Shown here: in pieces, positions 9,761-17,434 of the stretch | Numbering within the stretch: position 1 is the stretch's first letter | How the letters are laid out: the number at the start of each line of letters is the position of its first letter | Assembly: GCF_007641235.1 (NCBI RefSeq) | Contig: NZ_CP038157.1 | Span: 434,001-498,000, forward strand | Origin: Corynebacterium sanguinis | Lineage (GTDB): Bacteria > Actinomycetota > Actinomycetes > Mycobacteriales > Mycobacteriaceae | Length of the DNA: 64,000 nucleotides | Direction: 5' to 3' | Notes under the pieces: model-generated | Database searches by the model: none | What the model saw: the letters and a program-made list of their open reading frames with translations, nothing else | What the model was told of the DNA's origin: nothing | Made by a program: the position numbers and the translations under genes

Positions 9761-11025
9761 TCACCTGACTTCCTCATCTTGGGTGTAGGGTCCGCGGGCG
9801 GTGTTTCAACCTCCGCGGGCTGCGTTTCAGCCTGCACGGGCTGCGTTTCAGCCTGCACGGGCGGTGGAGCAGGCGGGGGCGTCTGGAGACCTGCCGCCTG
9901 AAGCTTTGCAGCCGGCGCCGGTGGCTCTTCGACCTCCGCCAGTTCCGGCGGCGCTGCGGCAACGGGTTCCGCGGGAGCAACTTCGGCGACTTCCTCCGTC
10001 TCGCCGTGGGTGCAGCAGGTCTCCCCCGGGCACTCGGCGGCTGCCTCAATACTTTCCGCCAGGTGGTTGAGGCACTCCAGGGTGATGCTGATCCCAATCT
10101 GCGCGAGAATCCCGGTCAACGGTGACGCGTCAGGTTGCGGCGAAGAGAACTGCGCCGCGACGTCGCAGGTGGGCGGTTGCAATGCAACGGAGTGAGTCTG
10201 CAGCTCAGATGACGCACCGAGATCGAAGTTAAAAGAAATCGAGGTCGGGGCTTGGGTTGAGGCTTGGGGTTGTGCCTGGGGCTCGCAGCCGTCGTCAAGC
10301 GAGGCGGGTGCGGTGGGCGCGGCGGGCACGGCGGGTGCAGTGGGTGACGGGGCGGTGCTCACCGGCGGGCAATCCCACTGCTTGTGAGGTTGGGGCTGGT
10401 GCTCGAGCATGTCGTTGCACGCCTGCGTGACGGCTCCGAGGCAGGTTTCAACCTGGCCGTTTCGGTCGTCTACGATTCCTTTAATTTGCTCGAAGCCATT
10501 GAGGACGAGTGGCAGGATAAGCCCAGCCTTCCGGCCGATCGGGTGGATCCTGGCGATGCTGAGCAGGGCGGAGATGACGTCGGCCACTCCCCCAATGGCT
10601 TCGTCGGCGGTGGTGTCGATCTCGCGGATGGCGTCGCAGCAGTGGGTCACGTCGTGGCACAGCTGCTCGGCGTTATCCCCCTGGATCCCCTCGGCGTCTT
10701 CGCGCCCCTTCTCATCGGTGGACACACCGATCGAGTCGAACCAGTTGGAGGTGTGCTCGGCGCCGATCTTGCTGAGCACGTCTTTGATGAAATTGGCCGC
10801 GAAACCGCCTATGCCGCGGCCGCGCCTGGGCGCAGTGGCTGATGTGCCCAGCTTGTTCGCGCTCGCCGCTACAACATCGAGGTTCATACCCTCGGTCTTG
10901 AGGTATTCGCGGGCGATCGCTTTGGCAACAGAGTCGATCCTGGCCACCACCGCGGGGTCCGACCCTGGGATCGTCGCCGCCTCCGCCGCTAACGATGAGA
11001 GGTTCTGCGTCACCGTCGTTGTCAT
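9754..11025 (-). CDS. Helical protein with Pro/Ala-rich tail, putative type VII secretion substrate
   Basis: A 423-residue protein with no family I can name. Residues 1-60 are helical (TQNLSSLAAEAATIPGSD). Residues ~65-215 form a second helical region with clustered cysteines (CHDVTHCCDAI, VETCLGAVTQAC). From about 220 it becomes a Pro/Ala/Thr-rich linker, with another cysteine-containing patch (CPGETCCTHGE) and a C-terminal PVQAETQ repeat encoded by 21-bp tandem repeats. There is no signal peptide or membrane segment. It overlaps the upstream EspC/WXG100-like gene by four bases. A small helical partner plus a large low-complexity protein resembles ESX substrate pairs; that role is inferred. 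Confidence 0.75.
   Translation of the reverse strand: MTTTVTQNLSSLAAEAATIPGSDPAVVARIDSVAKAIAREYLKTEGMNLDVVAASANKLGTSATAPRRGRGIGGFAANFIKDVLSKIGAEHTSNWFDSIGVSTDEKGREDAEGIQGDNAEQLCHDVTHCCDAIREIDTTADEAIGGVADVISALLSIARIHPIGRKAGLILPLVLNGFEQIKGIVDDRNGQVETCLGAVTQACNDMLEHQPQPHKQWDCPPVSTAPSPTAPAVPAAPTAPASLDDGCEPQAQPQASTQAPTSISFNFDLGASSELQTHSVALQPPTCDVAAQFSSPQPDASPLTGILAQIGISITLECLNHLAESIEAAAECPGETCCTHGETEEVAEVAPAEPVAAAPPELAEVEEPPAPAAKLQAAGLQTPPPAPPPVQAETQPVQAETQPAEVETPPADPTPKMRKSGEW
9800..9862. repeat. Three 21-bp tandem repeats inside the 423-residue gene
   Basis: Units at 9800-9820, 9821-9841 and 9842-9862. The last two are identical and the first differs at a few positions. They encode the C-terminal PVQAETQ-type seven-residue repeat, so the repeat is in frame and could vary in copy number without breaking the gene. 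Confidence 0.8.
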
Positions 11026-11321
11026 CGCAGCCCCACCTCCGACGCGTTGGCGGCATCGGTTTGTTCCACGGAATCCATCAGGCTACGCAGCTGGCGCCAT
11101 CCCTCAACCCGGTTGGCGAGGAACTCGACGTTACGCTCCTGCATCCGCGACATGGCTTCCGCCAACGCGCGCCCGTGGGCTTCAAAACCCGCCCCGACGG
11201 CATGCGCCGGAAAGGTAGGCGCGTTGTCGCGCAGCTGCGCCGCGAGTTCCTCGTACTGGGCAATCGCGGAATCGAGCCGTTGGCGAACGGCTTCCGGATC
11301 CACGTTCAAAGCCTGCTCCAT
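11022..11321 (-). CDS. EspC/WXG100-like small helical protein
   Basis: From the ATG at 11321, which has an AGGGGGA Shine-Dalgarno sequence at proper spacing, the product is 99 residues: two long helices around a GAGFEAHG hinge. The N-terminal NVDPEAVRQRLDSAI, the central GxGF and a C-terminal tryptophan-bearing helix (RVEGWRQL) recall the DUF2580/EspC group of actinobacterial type VII secretion proteins; a strict WxG motif is absent. It is first in a three-gene operon. Its promoter shares a long ECF-type motif with the ESX-4 WXG100 pair at 16.4 kb. Confidence 0.75.
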   Translation of the reverse strand: MEQALNVDPEAVRQRLDSAIAQYEELAAQLRDNAPTFPAHAVGAGFEAHGRALAEAMSRMQERNVEFLANRVEGWRQLRSLMDSVEQTDAANASEVGLR

Positions 11322-11378
11322 GACATCCCCCTTCAATGTCGGCCGTTACCGGCCCACAACCGCAACAGTTGCACCCTG

Positions 11379-11408
11379 ATTAGACTCCCCCGAGCCCGAT
11401 GCGGTTCC
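11379..11408 (-). promoter_or_regulatory. ECF-sigma-type promoter of the three-gene ESX-like operon
   Basis: Reading on the minus strand: GGAACC, then GTCTAAT, with 18 bases between GGAAC and GTC. It is followed by GGGTG and by the 11321 start about 60 nt downstream. It aligns base for base in spacing with the promoter at 16444-16473, sharing CTCGGGG in the spacer. GGAAC/GTC is the general shape of ECF promoters and of mycobacterial SigM promoters; which sigma factor acts here is inferred. Confidence 0.7.
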
Positions 11409-11466
11409 CTGCATCCCGGAAAAACTTTCGGCACTGTGAGAAGTTGTTCCGGTTACAGGGTGAAAG

Positions 11467-12810
11467 CTACACCGAAGATACGACCGCCGCGAGGCGGCCC
11501 GCGATCTTGCGCGCTTGCTCCTGCTCAGAGGCCTCCACCATGACGCGGAATACCTCCTCGGTGCCCGAGGGCCGCAGCAACACGCGGCCGTTGTCACCGA
11601 GTTCAGCCTCGACTTCCGCAACCGCGGCCTTGACGTCTTCGGCGTCGATGATGCAGGACTTGTCGGACACCGGGACGTTGATGAGCACCTGTGGCAGGAC
11701 CTTCATCACGCCCGCAAGTTCCTCAAGGCTCTTGCCGGTTTCCGCCATGCGCGCCATCAGCAGCAGGCCGGACAGGGTGCCGTCGCCGGTCGTCGCAAAG
11801 GCGGGCACGACGATGTGGCCGGACTGCTCGCCGCCGAGCGAGTAGCCGCCGCGCCCGAGCTCCTCGAGTACGTAACGGTCCCCCACCTTGGTCTGCTTCA
11901 TGGTGATTCCCTCGCGCTGCATCGCGAGCTTGAGGCCGAGGTTGCTCATCACCGTCGCCACCAGCGTGTTTTCCTGCAGGATGTTCTTGTCGCGCATCGC
12001 GGTCGCGAGGATCGCCATGATCTGATCGCCGTCGACGATGTTGCCCTTGGCGTCGACGGCAAGGCAGCGGTCCGCATCGCCGTCGTGCGCCAAGCCGATG
12101 TCGGCACCGTGGCGCACGACGGCCTGCTGCACCTGCTCCATGTGCGTCGAGCCTGAACCGTCGTTGATATTGAACGCGTCCGGGGTGTTGAAGATCGGAA
12201 TCACCTCGGCGCCCGCGGCCTCGTACGCCTTCGGCGCGATCTCGTAGGCGGCGCCGTTGGCGCAGTCGACCACGACCTTGATGCCGGTCAGGTCCGTCGT
12301 GACCGCGCGCTTGAGGTGAGCGAGGTAGCGCTCGCGGGCATCGGGGGCTTCCTCGATGACGCGCCCGACGCCGGTTCCGGTCGGGCCGTTGTCGTCCAGA
12401 TGCTCCATCGCTGCTTCGATCTTGTCCTCGACCTCGTCGGGAAGCTTGCGCCCGCCGGCGGAGAAGAACTTGATGCCATTGTCCGGCATGGGGTTGTGGG
12501 AGGCGGAAATCATTACCCCGATGTCGGCCCCGTAGTCGTCGGTAAGAAAGGCCAGGCCGGGGGTTGGGATCACGCCGACGCGCAGCACGTTGACACCTTT
12601 CGACGCCATGCCTGCTGCCATCGCGGCCGCCAGCATTTCGCCGGAGACGCGCGGGTCGCGCCCAATGATGGCGGTCGGGCGGCGCTTGCCGCTACCACGG
12701 TTCTCCGTCAGCACCATCGCGGCGGCTGCGCCCAGCTTCAGCGCCAAGGGAGCGGTCAGAACTTCATTGGCCAATCCACGGACGCCGTCCGTTCCAAACA
12801 AGCGAGTCAT
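11467..12810 (-). CDS. glmM: Phosphoglucosamine mutase
   Basis: Interconverts glucosamine-6-phosphate and glucosamine-1-phosphate for UDP-GlcNAc synthesis. It is 447 residues from the ATG at 12810 ([12 protein letters not shown], the family N-terminus); an ATG three codons earlier gives MTR as a possible alternative. The phosphoserine loop is [15 protein letters not shown], the metal loop is [12 protein letters not shown], the sugar loop is GEQSGH, and the phosphate-binding [12 protein letters not shown] is near the C-terminus. It follows rplM-rpsI, the same order as in Mycobacterium, but a terminator at 12876-12911 separates them. Confidence 0.97.
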   Translation of the reverse strand: MTRLFGTDGVRGLANEVLTAPLALKLGAAAAMVLTENRGSGKRRPTAIIGRDPRVSGEMLAAAMAAGMASKGVNVLRVGVIPTPGLAFLTDDYGADIGVMISASHNPMPDNGIKFFSAGGRKLPDEVEDKIEAAMEHLDDNGPTGTGVGRVIEEAPDARERYLAHLKRAVTTDLTGIKVVVDCANGAAYEIAPKAYEAAGAEVIPIFNTPDAFNINDGSGSTHMEQVQQAVVRHGADIGLAHDGDADRCLAVDAKGNIVDGDQIMAILATAMRDKNILQENTLVATVMSNLGLKLAMQREGITMKQTKVGDRYVLEELGRGGYSLGGEQSGHIVVPAFATTGDGTLSGLLLMARMAETGKSLEELAGVMKVLPQVLINVPVSDKSCIIDAEDVKAAVAEVEAELGDNGRVLLRPSGTEEVFRVMVEASEQEQARKIAGRLAAVVSSV

Positions 12811-12875
12811 TCGTGTCATTATGCCCGAGCAACCACGCACACCCAGACAGGACCCCACCGTGGCGAATACAAAAA

Positions 12876-12911
12876 CCGCCCCCGCGCTCGCAGTGGCGAA
12901 CGTGGGGGCGG
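12876..12911 (-). terminator. Rho-independent terminator after rplM-rpsI
   Basis: Eight-base-pair GC stem (CCGCCCCC with GGGGGCGG), with a 20-base loop that can pair further. On the minus strand it is followed by TTTTTG (A-run at 12871-12875). It lies just past the rpsI stop at 12928. Confidence 0.85.
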
Positions 12912-12927
12912 CGAGGCGCACAAGCGA

Positions 12928-13476
12928 TTAACGCTTCGAGTACTGCGGTGCGCGGCGGGCCTTGTGCAGACCTGCCTTCTTGCGCTCCACGGCACGTGCA
13001 TCACGGGTGAGCAGGCCGGCCTTCTTCAGGGTCGGGCGCTCAGCCGGGTTGTAAACGTTGAGTGCGCGGGCGATAGCGAGGCGCAGTGCACCGGCCTGGC
13101 CGGTGGGGCCGCCACCGGAGATGTTGGCCTTGATGTTGAACTGGCTCTCGCGATCGAGCAGCGTCAGCGGCTGCAGGATGTCCTGCTGGTGCAGCTTGTT
13201 CGGGAAGTAGTTCTCGAACTCACGGCCGTTGACGGTGATGGTGCCGTCGCCCTCCGTCACGGTGACGCGGGCGATGGCGCGCTTACGGCGGCCAACGGTC
13301 TGGATCGGACCCTCGTGCAGGGACACCGGCTCGACGGTCTCCTCGGACTCCCCCTCCACCACGGGAGCGACGGCGTCGCCGATGGTGTAGTTGAATTCCT
13401 CGGTCGCGGCGGTCGCCAGGTTGACGTCGACCTCTGCGTCGAAGTTCTCTTCGGTGTAGTTGTTCGGCTCGGTCAT
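12928..13476 (-). CDS. rpsI: 30S ribosomal protein S9
   Basis: Small-subunit protein whose C-terminal tail reaches the P-site tRNA. It is 182 residues. The first ~50 residues are an acidic extension (many Glu/Asp), as is common in corynebacteria. The core starts near [11 protein letters not shown], followed by NGREFENYF and [19 protein letters not shown], and the basic tail ends RRAPQYSKR as expected. The ATG shares one base with the rplM stop (TAATG), so the two are coupled. Confidence 0.98.
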   Translation of the reverse strand: MTEPNNYTEENFDAEVDVNLATAATEEFNYTIGDAVAPVVEGESEETVEPVSLHEGPIQTVGRRKRAIARVTVTEGDGTITVNGREFENYFPNKLHQQDILQPLTLLDRESQFNIKANISGGGPTGQAGALRLAIARALNVYNPAERPTLKKAGLLTRDARAVERKKAGLHKARRAPQYSKR

Positions 13477-13919
13477 TACTGGGCCACCTGCTTAAACTCG
13501 AAGGTTTCCGGCTTCTGAGCCTGGTAGGGGTGCTCGGAGCCGACGAAGACGTGAAGCTTCTTGATGGACTGGCGAGAAAGGCGGTTGTGCGGCATCATGC
13601 CGCGCACTGCCTCCTCGACGACGCGATCCGGGCGCTCATCCAGAGCACGACCCAGGGTCATGGACTTCAAACCGCCCGGGTAACCGGAGTGGCGGTAGCG
13701 CATCTCGCGTTCGCGCTTGTTGGAGGAGATGTGGACCTTGTCGGCGTTGATCACGATGACGTGGTCGCCGGTGTCAACGTTGGGCGTGAACTGGGGCTTG
13801 TGCTTGCCGCGCAGGATGTCCGCTGCGGTGGAAGCGAGCTTGCCCAGTACCACGTCGGTTGCGTCGATGACGTACCACTGACGGGTAATGTCACCGCTCT
13901 TCGGGTGGTAAGTAGACAT
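13476..13919 (-). CDS. rplM: 50S ribosomal protein L13
   Basis: Early-assembling large-subunit protein, 147 residues. Motifs include [33 protein letters not shown] and [14 protein letters not shown]. It is first gene of rplM-rpsI. The start has GGAGTC upstream. The ~140-nt leader contains a strong stem-loop (13980-14020) and a promoter at 14060-14088, so transcription or translation may be controlled in the leader. Confidence 0.98.
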   Translation of the reverse strand: MSTYHPKSGDITRQWYVIDATDVVLGKLASTAADILRGKHKPQFTPNVDTGDHVIVINADKVHISSNKREREMRYRHSGYPGGLKSMTLGRALDERPDRVVEEAVRGMMPHNRLSRQSIKKLHVFVGSEHPYQAQKPETFEFKQVAQ

Positions 13920-14059
13920 GTATGACTCCTTAAAGTCTGCCTAGATGGCTGCCGGCCAGAAACCTTGCCGTGCGCCCAGCATCGTCCTGACGGCGGCCGG
14001 TGGAGACCCGACGGACGATGTCACTCCCACTGCGGGGCGCGAGAACACACAGGGGTATA
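13920..14059 (-). promoter_or_regulatory. rplM leader with 8-bp inverted repeat
   Basis: The ~130-nt untranslated leader holds a perfect inverted repeat, CATCGTCC (13980-13987) with GGACGATG (14013-14020), enclosing 25 GC-rich bases. No T-run follows the stem, so it is not an obvious terminator. Autogenous control by L13 is known in other bacteria; a similar role here is inferred. Confidence 0.5.
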
Positions 14060-14088
14060 AGACTACGGCACGGGGTTTCGATCGCCAA
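14060..14088 (-). promoter_or_regulatory. Promoter of rplM-rpsI
   Basis: On the minus strand: -35 TTGGCG (14083-14088), 17-base spacer, -10 TAGTCT (14060-14065), immediately followed by an alternative -10, TATACC. Located 140 nt upstream of rplM and divergent from the HNH gene promoter. Confidence 0.6.
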
Positions 14089-14165
14089 AAAACGCGGATC
14101 GACTTATCTTAATTTTCTATAGAACATCTTGTCGTATTTTTTGTTAAAAAATCTGCTTGTAAGTA

Positions 14166-14194
14166 TTGTGCTCGCTTTTACATTCGATTACAAT
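14166..14194 (+). promoter_or_regulatory. Promoter of the HNH nuclease gene
   Basis: -35 TTGTGC (14166-14171), 17-base spacer, -10 TACAAT (14189-14194). It lies in an AT-rich stretch that also holds a TTTTTT-GTT-AAAAAA inverted repeat (14137-14151). The expected transcript leaves a short leader with an AAGGAGGGGG Shine-Dalgarno sequence. Confidence 0.6.
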
Positions 14195-14216
14195 GCAGAG
14201 CAACAAGGAGGGGGAC

Positions 14217-15677
14217 ATGGAAAACACTACTCAGCACTTAGACCCGACCGAGTACTTCTTTAGGACGCAGCGCCCGGGGGATGCCGTCGCCGCGCTCGCG
14301 CAGCGCAAGCGCGATGCCGACTTCGAGCTGTTCAAGGCGTGGGCAGATCCCGCGCACTGCGTCGACGATTTCGAGCTGGAGGTCGCAGCCCTCCAGGAGG
14401 CCGTGGGTGAGAGCAGGTCAGCGATCGAAAAAGCCATTTTTGCTTATCGACGCCTCTCCGACCTGCCCCAGCTCCGATCCACGCAAAGCACCACGCGCGT
14501 GCTGGACATCAAAAGGCTCGTCGCCATCGACAACGTCATCGCCGAACTCTGCCCCGAGGTCTCGCACGAGGTTCTGGAGCTTATCGACGCCTATCTCACC
14601 GACACTTTCACCCCACGCAAGGCAAACCAGCCGCTGCTGTCGCCGAAGGCGATCACGCACCGGCTGAAGCGGTTCATCGCCAAGTTCGACGAGCGGGTTG
14701 ATTACGACCCGAAGAAGCGCAAGGACCGGGCGAAGGCGGCTGAGGACTTCACCCTCTACGAGTTTTCCGCCGGCAAGCGCTCCGGCCTGACGGTTGAGTG
14801 CGACAACACGACGCACGCGGTGATGAAGGAGTTTCGCCGCCAGGTTGCCCGGGAGCACAAGGTCTCCGAGAGCGAAGCCGCGAAACTGATCCTCACCGGC
14901 CGCCACACCACGCAGCCCAACGTCACCATTTTCGGGTACGCGCCGCTGACCCCGGAGGGCACCGTCGTGCCCGGGGCGTCGGTGTTCTTCCCCGGAAGCG
15001 GGTGGACGGACGCCGCGGGAACGTCCGAGTTCGACGACCTCACCGAGGCCAACCCGCCGCGCATCATCAACCTCGATGAGGTAGCGGAGCACGAGATTGC
15101 CGGCTACGTGCCGTCGTCTAGCATGCGCGCCTACGCAATTGCCCGCGACGGGGTGTGCATCTGGCCTGGCTGCGACCGCGATGCCACGGAATGCCAGCTG
15201 GACCACCGGGTTCCGTTCCAGGAAAATGGCGCGACGACCCCGTCGAATTTGTACTCGCTCTGTCAGCGGCACCACAACGTGAAGACGGACCGCCGGGCGT
15301 ACTACGTCCCGGATCCCGCCACCGGTGACATCGTGTGGCTGTTCCCGGACGGGACCTACCAGCTGTCGCAACCCGAAGGGTTTATTGGTGAGCACATCAG
15401 CCCGCACAACCCGAGGTGGAATATCGACCTGGATTCTAGGCTGCGCGAGCGCGACCGGGTGAGGACGTTCTTCGCCCGCGGGCACAAGATCCTCGACGAC
15501 TTCGACCTCACGCAGAACGTCCATGATTGCATGGAGGCGCTGGTGGATCTTGAACGTGAGTTCGGCATGACCTTCCCGTTCGAACCGCCACTGGACGATG
15601 GCGATGATCTCGACGCCGACGTTGCGGCGCTGATCGCCAGTGATCCGTACCTGCGGTACGGAGATGCGATCTACTAA
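14217..15677 (+). CDS. HNH endonuclease domain protein (DUF222/13E12-like)
   Basis: A 486-residue protein. The start at 14217 is chosen because AAGGAGGGGG lies six bases upstream; a longer frame from 14166 would overlap the promoter. The N-terminal ~290 residues are helical and charged, like the DUF222/13E12 region of actinobacterial HNH proteins. The HNH domain is at about residues 310-350: CIWPGC zinc pair, LDHRVPF, NLYSLCQRHHNVKT. A C-terminal ~120 residues follow. Nuclease activity is plausible, as the Asp-His, Asn and His positions are intact. The biological target is unknown. It lies between rplM and the ESX-4 genes and may be a mobile insertion. Confidence 0.85.
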   Translation: MENTTQHLDPTEYFFRTQRPGDAVAALAQRKRDADFELFKAWADPAHCVDDFELEVAALQEAVGESRSAIEKAIFAYRRLSDLPQLRSTQSTTRVLDIKRLVAIDNVIAELCPEVSHEVLELIDAYLTDTFTPRKANQPLLSPKAITHRLKRFIAKFDERVDYDPKKRKDRAKAAEDFTLYEFSAGKRSGLTVECDNTTHAVMKEFRRQVAREHKVSESEAAKLILTGRHTTQPNVTIFGYAPLTPEGTVVPGASVFFPGSGWTDAAGTSEFDDLTEANPPRIINLDEVAEHEIAGYVPSSSMRAYAIARDGVCIWPGCDRDATECQLDHRVPFQENGATTPSNLYSLCQRHHNVKTDRRAYYVPDPATGDIVWLFPDGTYQLSQPEGFIGEHISPHNPRWNIDLDSRLRERDRVRTFFARGHKILDDFDLTQNVHDCMEALVDLEREFGMTFPFEPPLDDGDDLDADVAALIASDPYLRYGDAIY

Positions 15678-15763
15678 ACAGCGCGCCCCCACAGCACCAA
15701 GCGATGCTGCGGGAACGCGCTGCGTATCCCCCGATGAAAAAGCCCCGATGTATGTGCGGTGTT

Positions 15764-16048
15764 CTAGCCCCAGCTTTGCGCGGCGGCGTTGTTGACCTGC
15801 TGCATGCGGCTGTTGCCCCCGTCAACAGCCTCGGCGACGCTGTTCAGGATGGCGTTGAGGTCGCTCGTCGCCGAATCCCACTCGCTTTGGTGGACCTTGT
15901 AAGCCTCGGCCGCGTCACCCGTCCAAGTGGAGACCATGGGTTGCAGGCCGCTCTTGAGCTCGTCGAGCATCCGGTTGATCTGCGCGACCGAACCACGCAG
16001 GTCCTCGGCCGCCCCGGCGAGCTGGCCGAATTCGTACTTGATTGTCAT
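15764..16048 (-). CDS. WXG100 protein, EsxA/EsxT-like (ESX-4)
   Basis: A 94-residue ESAT-6-family helical hairpin with the turn motif WTG at residues 42-44 and the following AAEAYKVHQSEWD helix typical of EsxA-type partners. It is expected to form a heterodimer with the product of 16070-16387 and to be exported by the EccB-C-D/mycosin machinery encoded next to it. The gap to the upstream partner gene is 21 nt, so they are cotranscribed from the ECF-type promoter at 16444-16473. By position it corresponds to mycobacterial esxT/esxU; which of the two is not decided here. Confidence 0.92.
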   Translation of the reverse strand: MTIKYEFGQLAGAAEDLRGSVAQINRMLDELKSGLQPMVSTWTGDAAEAYKVHQSEWDSATSDLNAILNSVAEAVDGGNSRMQQVNNAAAQSWG

Positions 16049-16069
16049 AGTCGTTCTACCCCTTCGTCT

Positions 16070-16387
16070 CTAGAGCGCAAGGCCCGCGCTGGTGCTGATG
16101 GAGCGCAGGTCGTCGGTGTTGGAGGCTTCGATGTTTTCGTAGTTCTTCGCGTTGTCGCGCAGGTTCTCGGCGATCGCGGCGAGCGCCTGGCCGAGGCGGC
16201 GCTGCGCATCGTCGTACCGCAGCATGACCCCGTCGAAGCTGGTCTGGGCCTCGCCCTGCCAGTACGAGCGGGTGCCTTCGACGACGCCCTGGATGCGTTC
16301 GATCTCTCGGTTGACTGCGTTGTTTGTGTCGTCCACGTTGTTTGCGGCCGAGCGCATGACGTCGGCTTCAGTTTGGAGCTGAGCCAT
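16070..16387 (-). CDS. WXG100 protein, EsxB-like partner with secretion signal (ESX-4)
   Basis: A 105-residue CFP-10-like protein. The turn motif is WQG (residues 43-45). A C-terminal YxxxE motif (Tyr83 to Glu87, NYENIE) matches the type VII secretion signal Yxxx[D/E], followed by a disordered tail. This asymmetry (signal only on this partner) is as in EsxA-EsxB. The start has AAGGGGGAGA upstream. It is first gene of the esx pair operon. Confidence 0.92.
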   Translation of the reverse strand: MAQLQTEADVMRSAANNVDDTNNAVNREIERIQGVVEGTRSYWQGEAQTSFDGVMLRYDDAQRRLGQALAAIAENLRDNAKNYENIEASNTDDLRSISTSAGLAL

Positions 16388-16443
16388 AGTGTCTCCCCCT
16401 TGTATGTGCGTCCGTGTGTGGGCCCGGATGTGGCCTCACCCCT

Positions 16444-16473
16444 ATTTGACTGCCCCGAGGCGCCTCCGGTTCC
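16444..16473 (-). promoter_or_regulatory. ECF-sigma-type promoter of the ESX-4 esx pair
   Basis: Minus strand: GGAACC, then GTCAAAT, with 18 bases between GGAAC and GTC, CTCGGGG within the spacer, followed by GGGGTG. Nearly the same sequence and the same spacing occur at 11379-11408. Mycobacterial SigM is known to activate esx gene pairs; assignment to a SigM orthologue here is inferred. Confidence 0.7.
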
Positions 16474-16492
16474 ATCCGACCCGAAAGTTTTT

Positions 16493-17434
16493 CTACTCGG
16501 CCGCACTAAACGTCGCCGACTCCATGGCCATCCGGCACGTCGCGCTGTGCACCGTCGTCGGTTCGGCGCGGGTGTGGCACCCCACCGAAAGCTGGTGGTC
16601 CGCCTCGGCCCAGGTTTTCCACAGCGCGTGCGACCCGTCGGCGCTGTCCTCGCGGTAGGTTAGCGCGGTGCCGTCGTCGCTGAGCAGCTCGACCGTGGGG
16701 TCCGCGTCGATTTCCGCCTTGATCTGCGTAAACAGCTGCTCGGACGGCAGTTGGTAGAGCGGGTCGACGGCCAGCTGCAGCCGAAAATCGGGGTCGCTGC
16801 CCGTCGCGCGCCACATGTCGCCATCGGCCTCGACGCTAAACCCCGCGGGCACCTCCACGGTCAGGCCTTGCCGCGAAATCACCGTCGGCGGAGGCGGCGC
16901 TTGCTCGCTTGTCGACGGCTCACTCTCCGACGTCGTCTCAATCTCCGGCGCCGGCTCGATCTCAGACTCCACCACAACGTCGCCGTCACCGGAACCAGCA
17001 GCCAGCACCGTCGACAAGATCGCGCCGAAACACAGCACCACGGCAATGCCGATCACGACGATCTGCCACCCGTCGAGGGGGAAGATCCCGGGCGCTTCCG
17101 CCTCGGGGCGCGCTATGTCGATCGGCCCATCGTCGAAGAAATCCGCGGGCTCCGCATCCCGTATCGCGTGTTTGCCCCCTGACCTCCCGGAAGTCGGTTC
17201 GTGGGAGAGCTCCACGTCGTAGCCGCCAAGCGCCCGGGCAATCAGGGCAAAGTCCTCGGCCTCCGCCACGACGCGGACGTGCGCGTTGCCCGGCGCGGGC
17301 CCGAGCACGCTTCGGATGTAACCTGCGATCTCCGCGGGTGTCGGGTGATCGTCGCGGCGCACGTTGGCCAGCCCGGCGAAAGTCGTCGTATCAGAGTTGA
17401 CGGTGACGGTGATGTCGGCAGCGGTGGTCGTCAT
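16493..17434 (-). CDS. Type VII secretion-associated protein, Rv3446c-like
   Basis: A 313-residue membrane protein. The cytoplasmic N-terminal ~125 residues (VRRDDHPTPAEIAGYIRSVLG) are followed by a single transmembrane helix at about 128-150 (WQIVVIGIAVVLCFGAILS), an acidic Ser/Thr/Glu linker, and a C-terminal extracytoplasmic domain (QGLTVEVPAGF to CRMAMESATF) with two cysteines. Size, topology and position between eccC and the esx pair match the Rv3446c family found only in ESX-4 loci. The molecular role is not established. Its start overlaps the eccC stop by four bases. Confidence 0.85.
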   Translation of the reverse strand: MTTTAADITVTVNSDTTTFAGLANVRRDDHPTPAEIAGYIRSVLGPAPGNAHVRVVAEAEDFALIARALGGYDVELSHEPTSGRSGGKHAIRDAEPADFFDDGPIDIARPEAEAPGIFPLDGWQIVVIGIAVVLCFGAILSTVLAAGSGDGDVVVESEIEPAPEIETTSESEPSTSEQAPPPPTVISRQGLTVEVPAGFSVEADGDMWRATGSDPDFRLQLAVDPLYQLPSEQLFTQIKAEIDADPTVELLSDDGTALTYREDSADGSHALWKTWAEADHQLSVGCHTRAEPTTVHSATCRMAMESATFSAAE

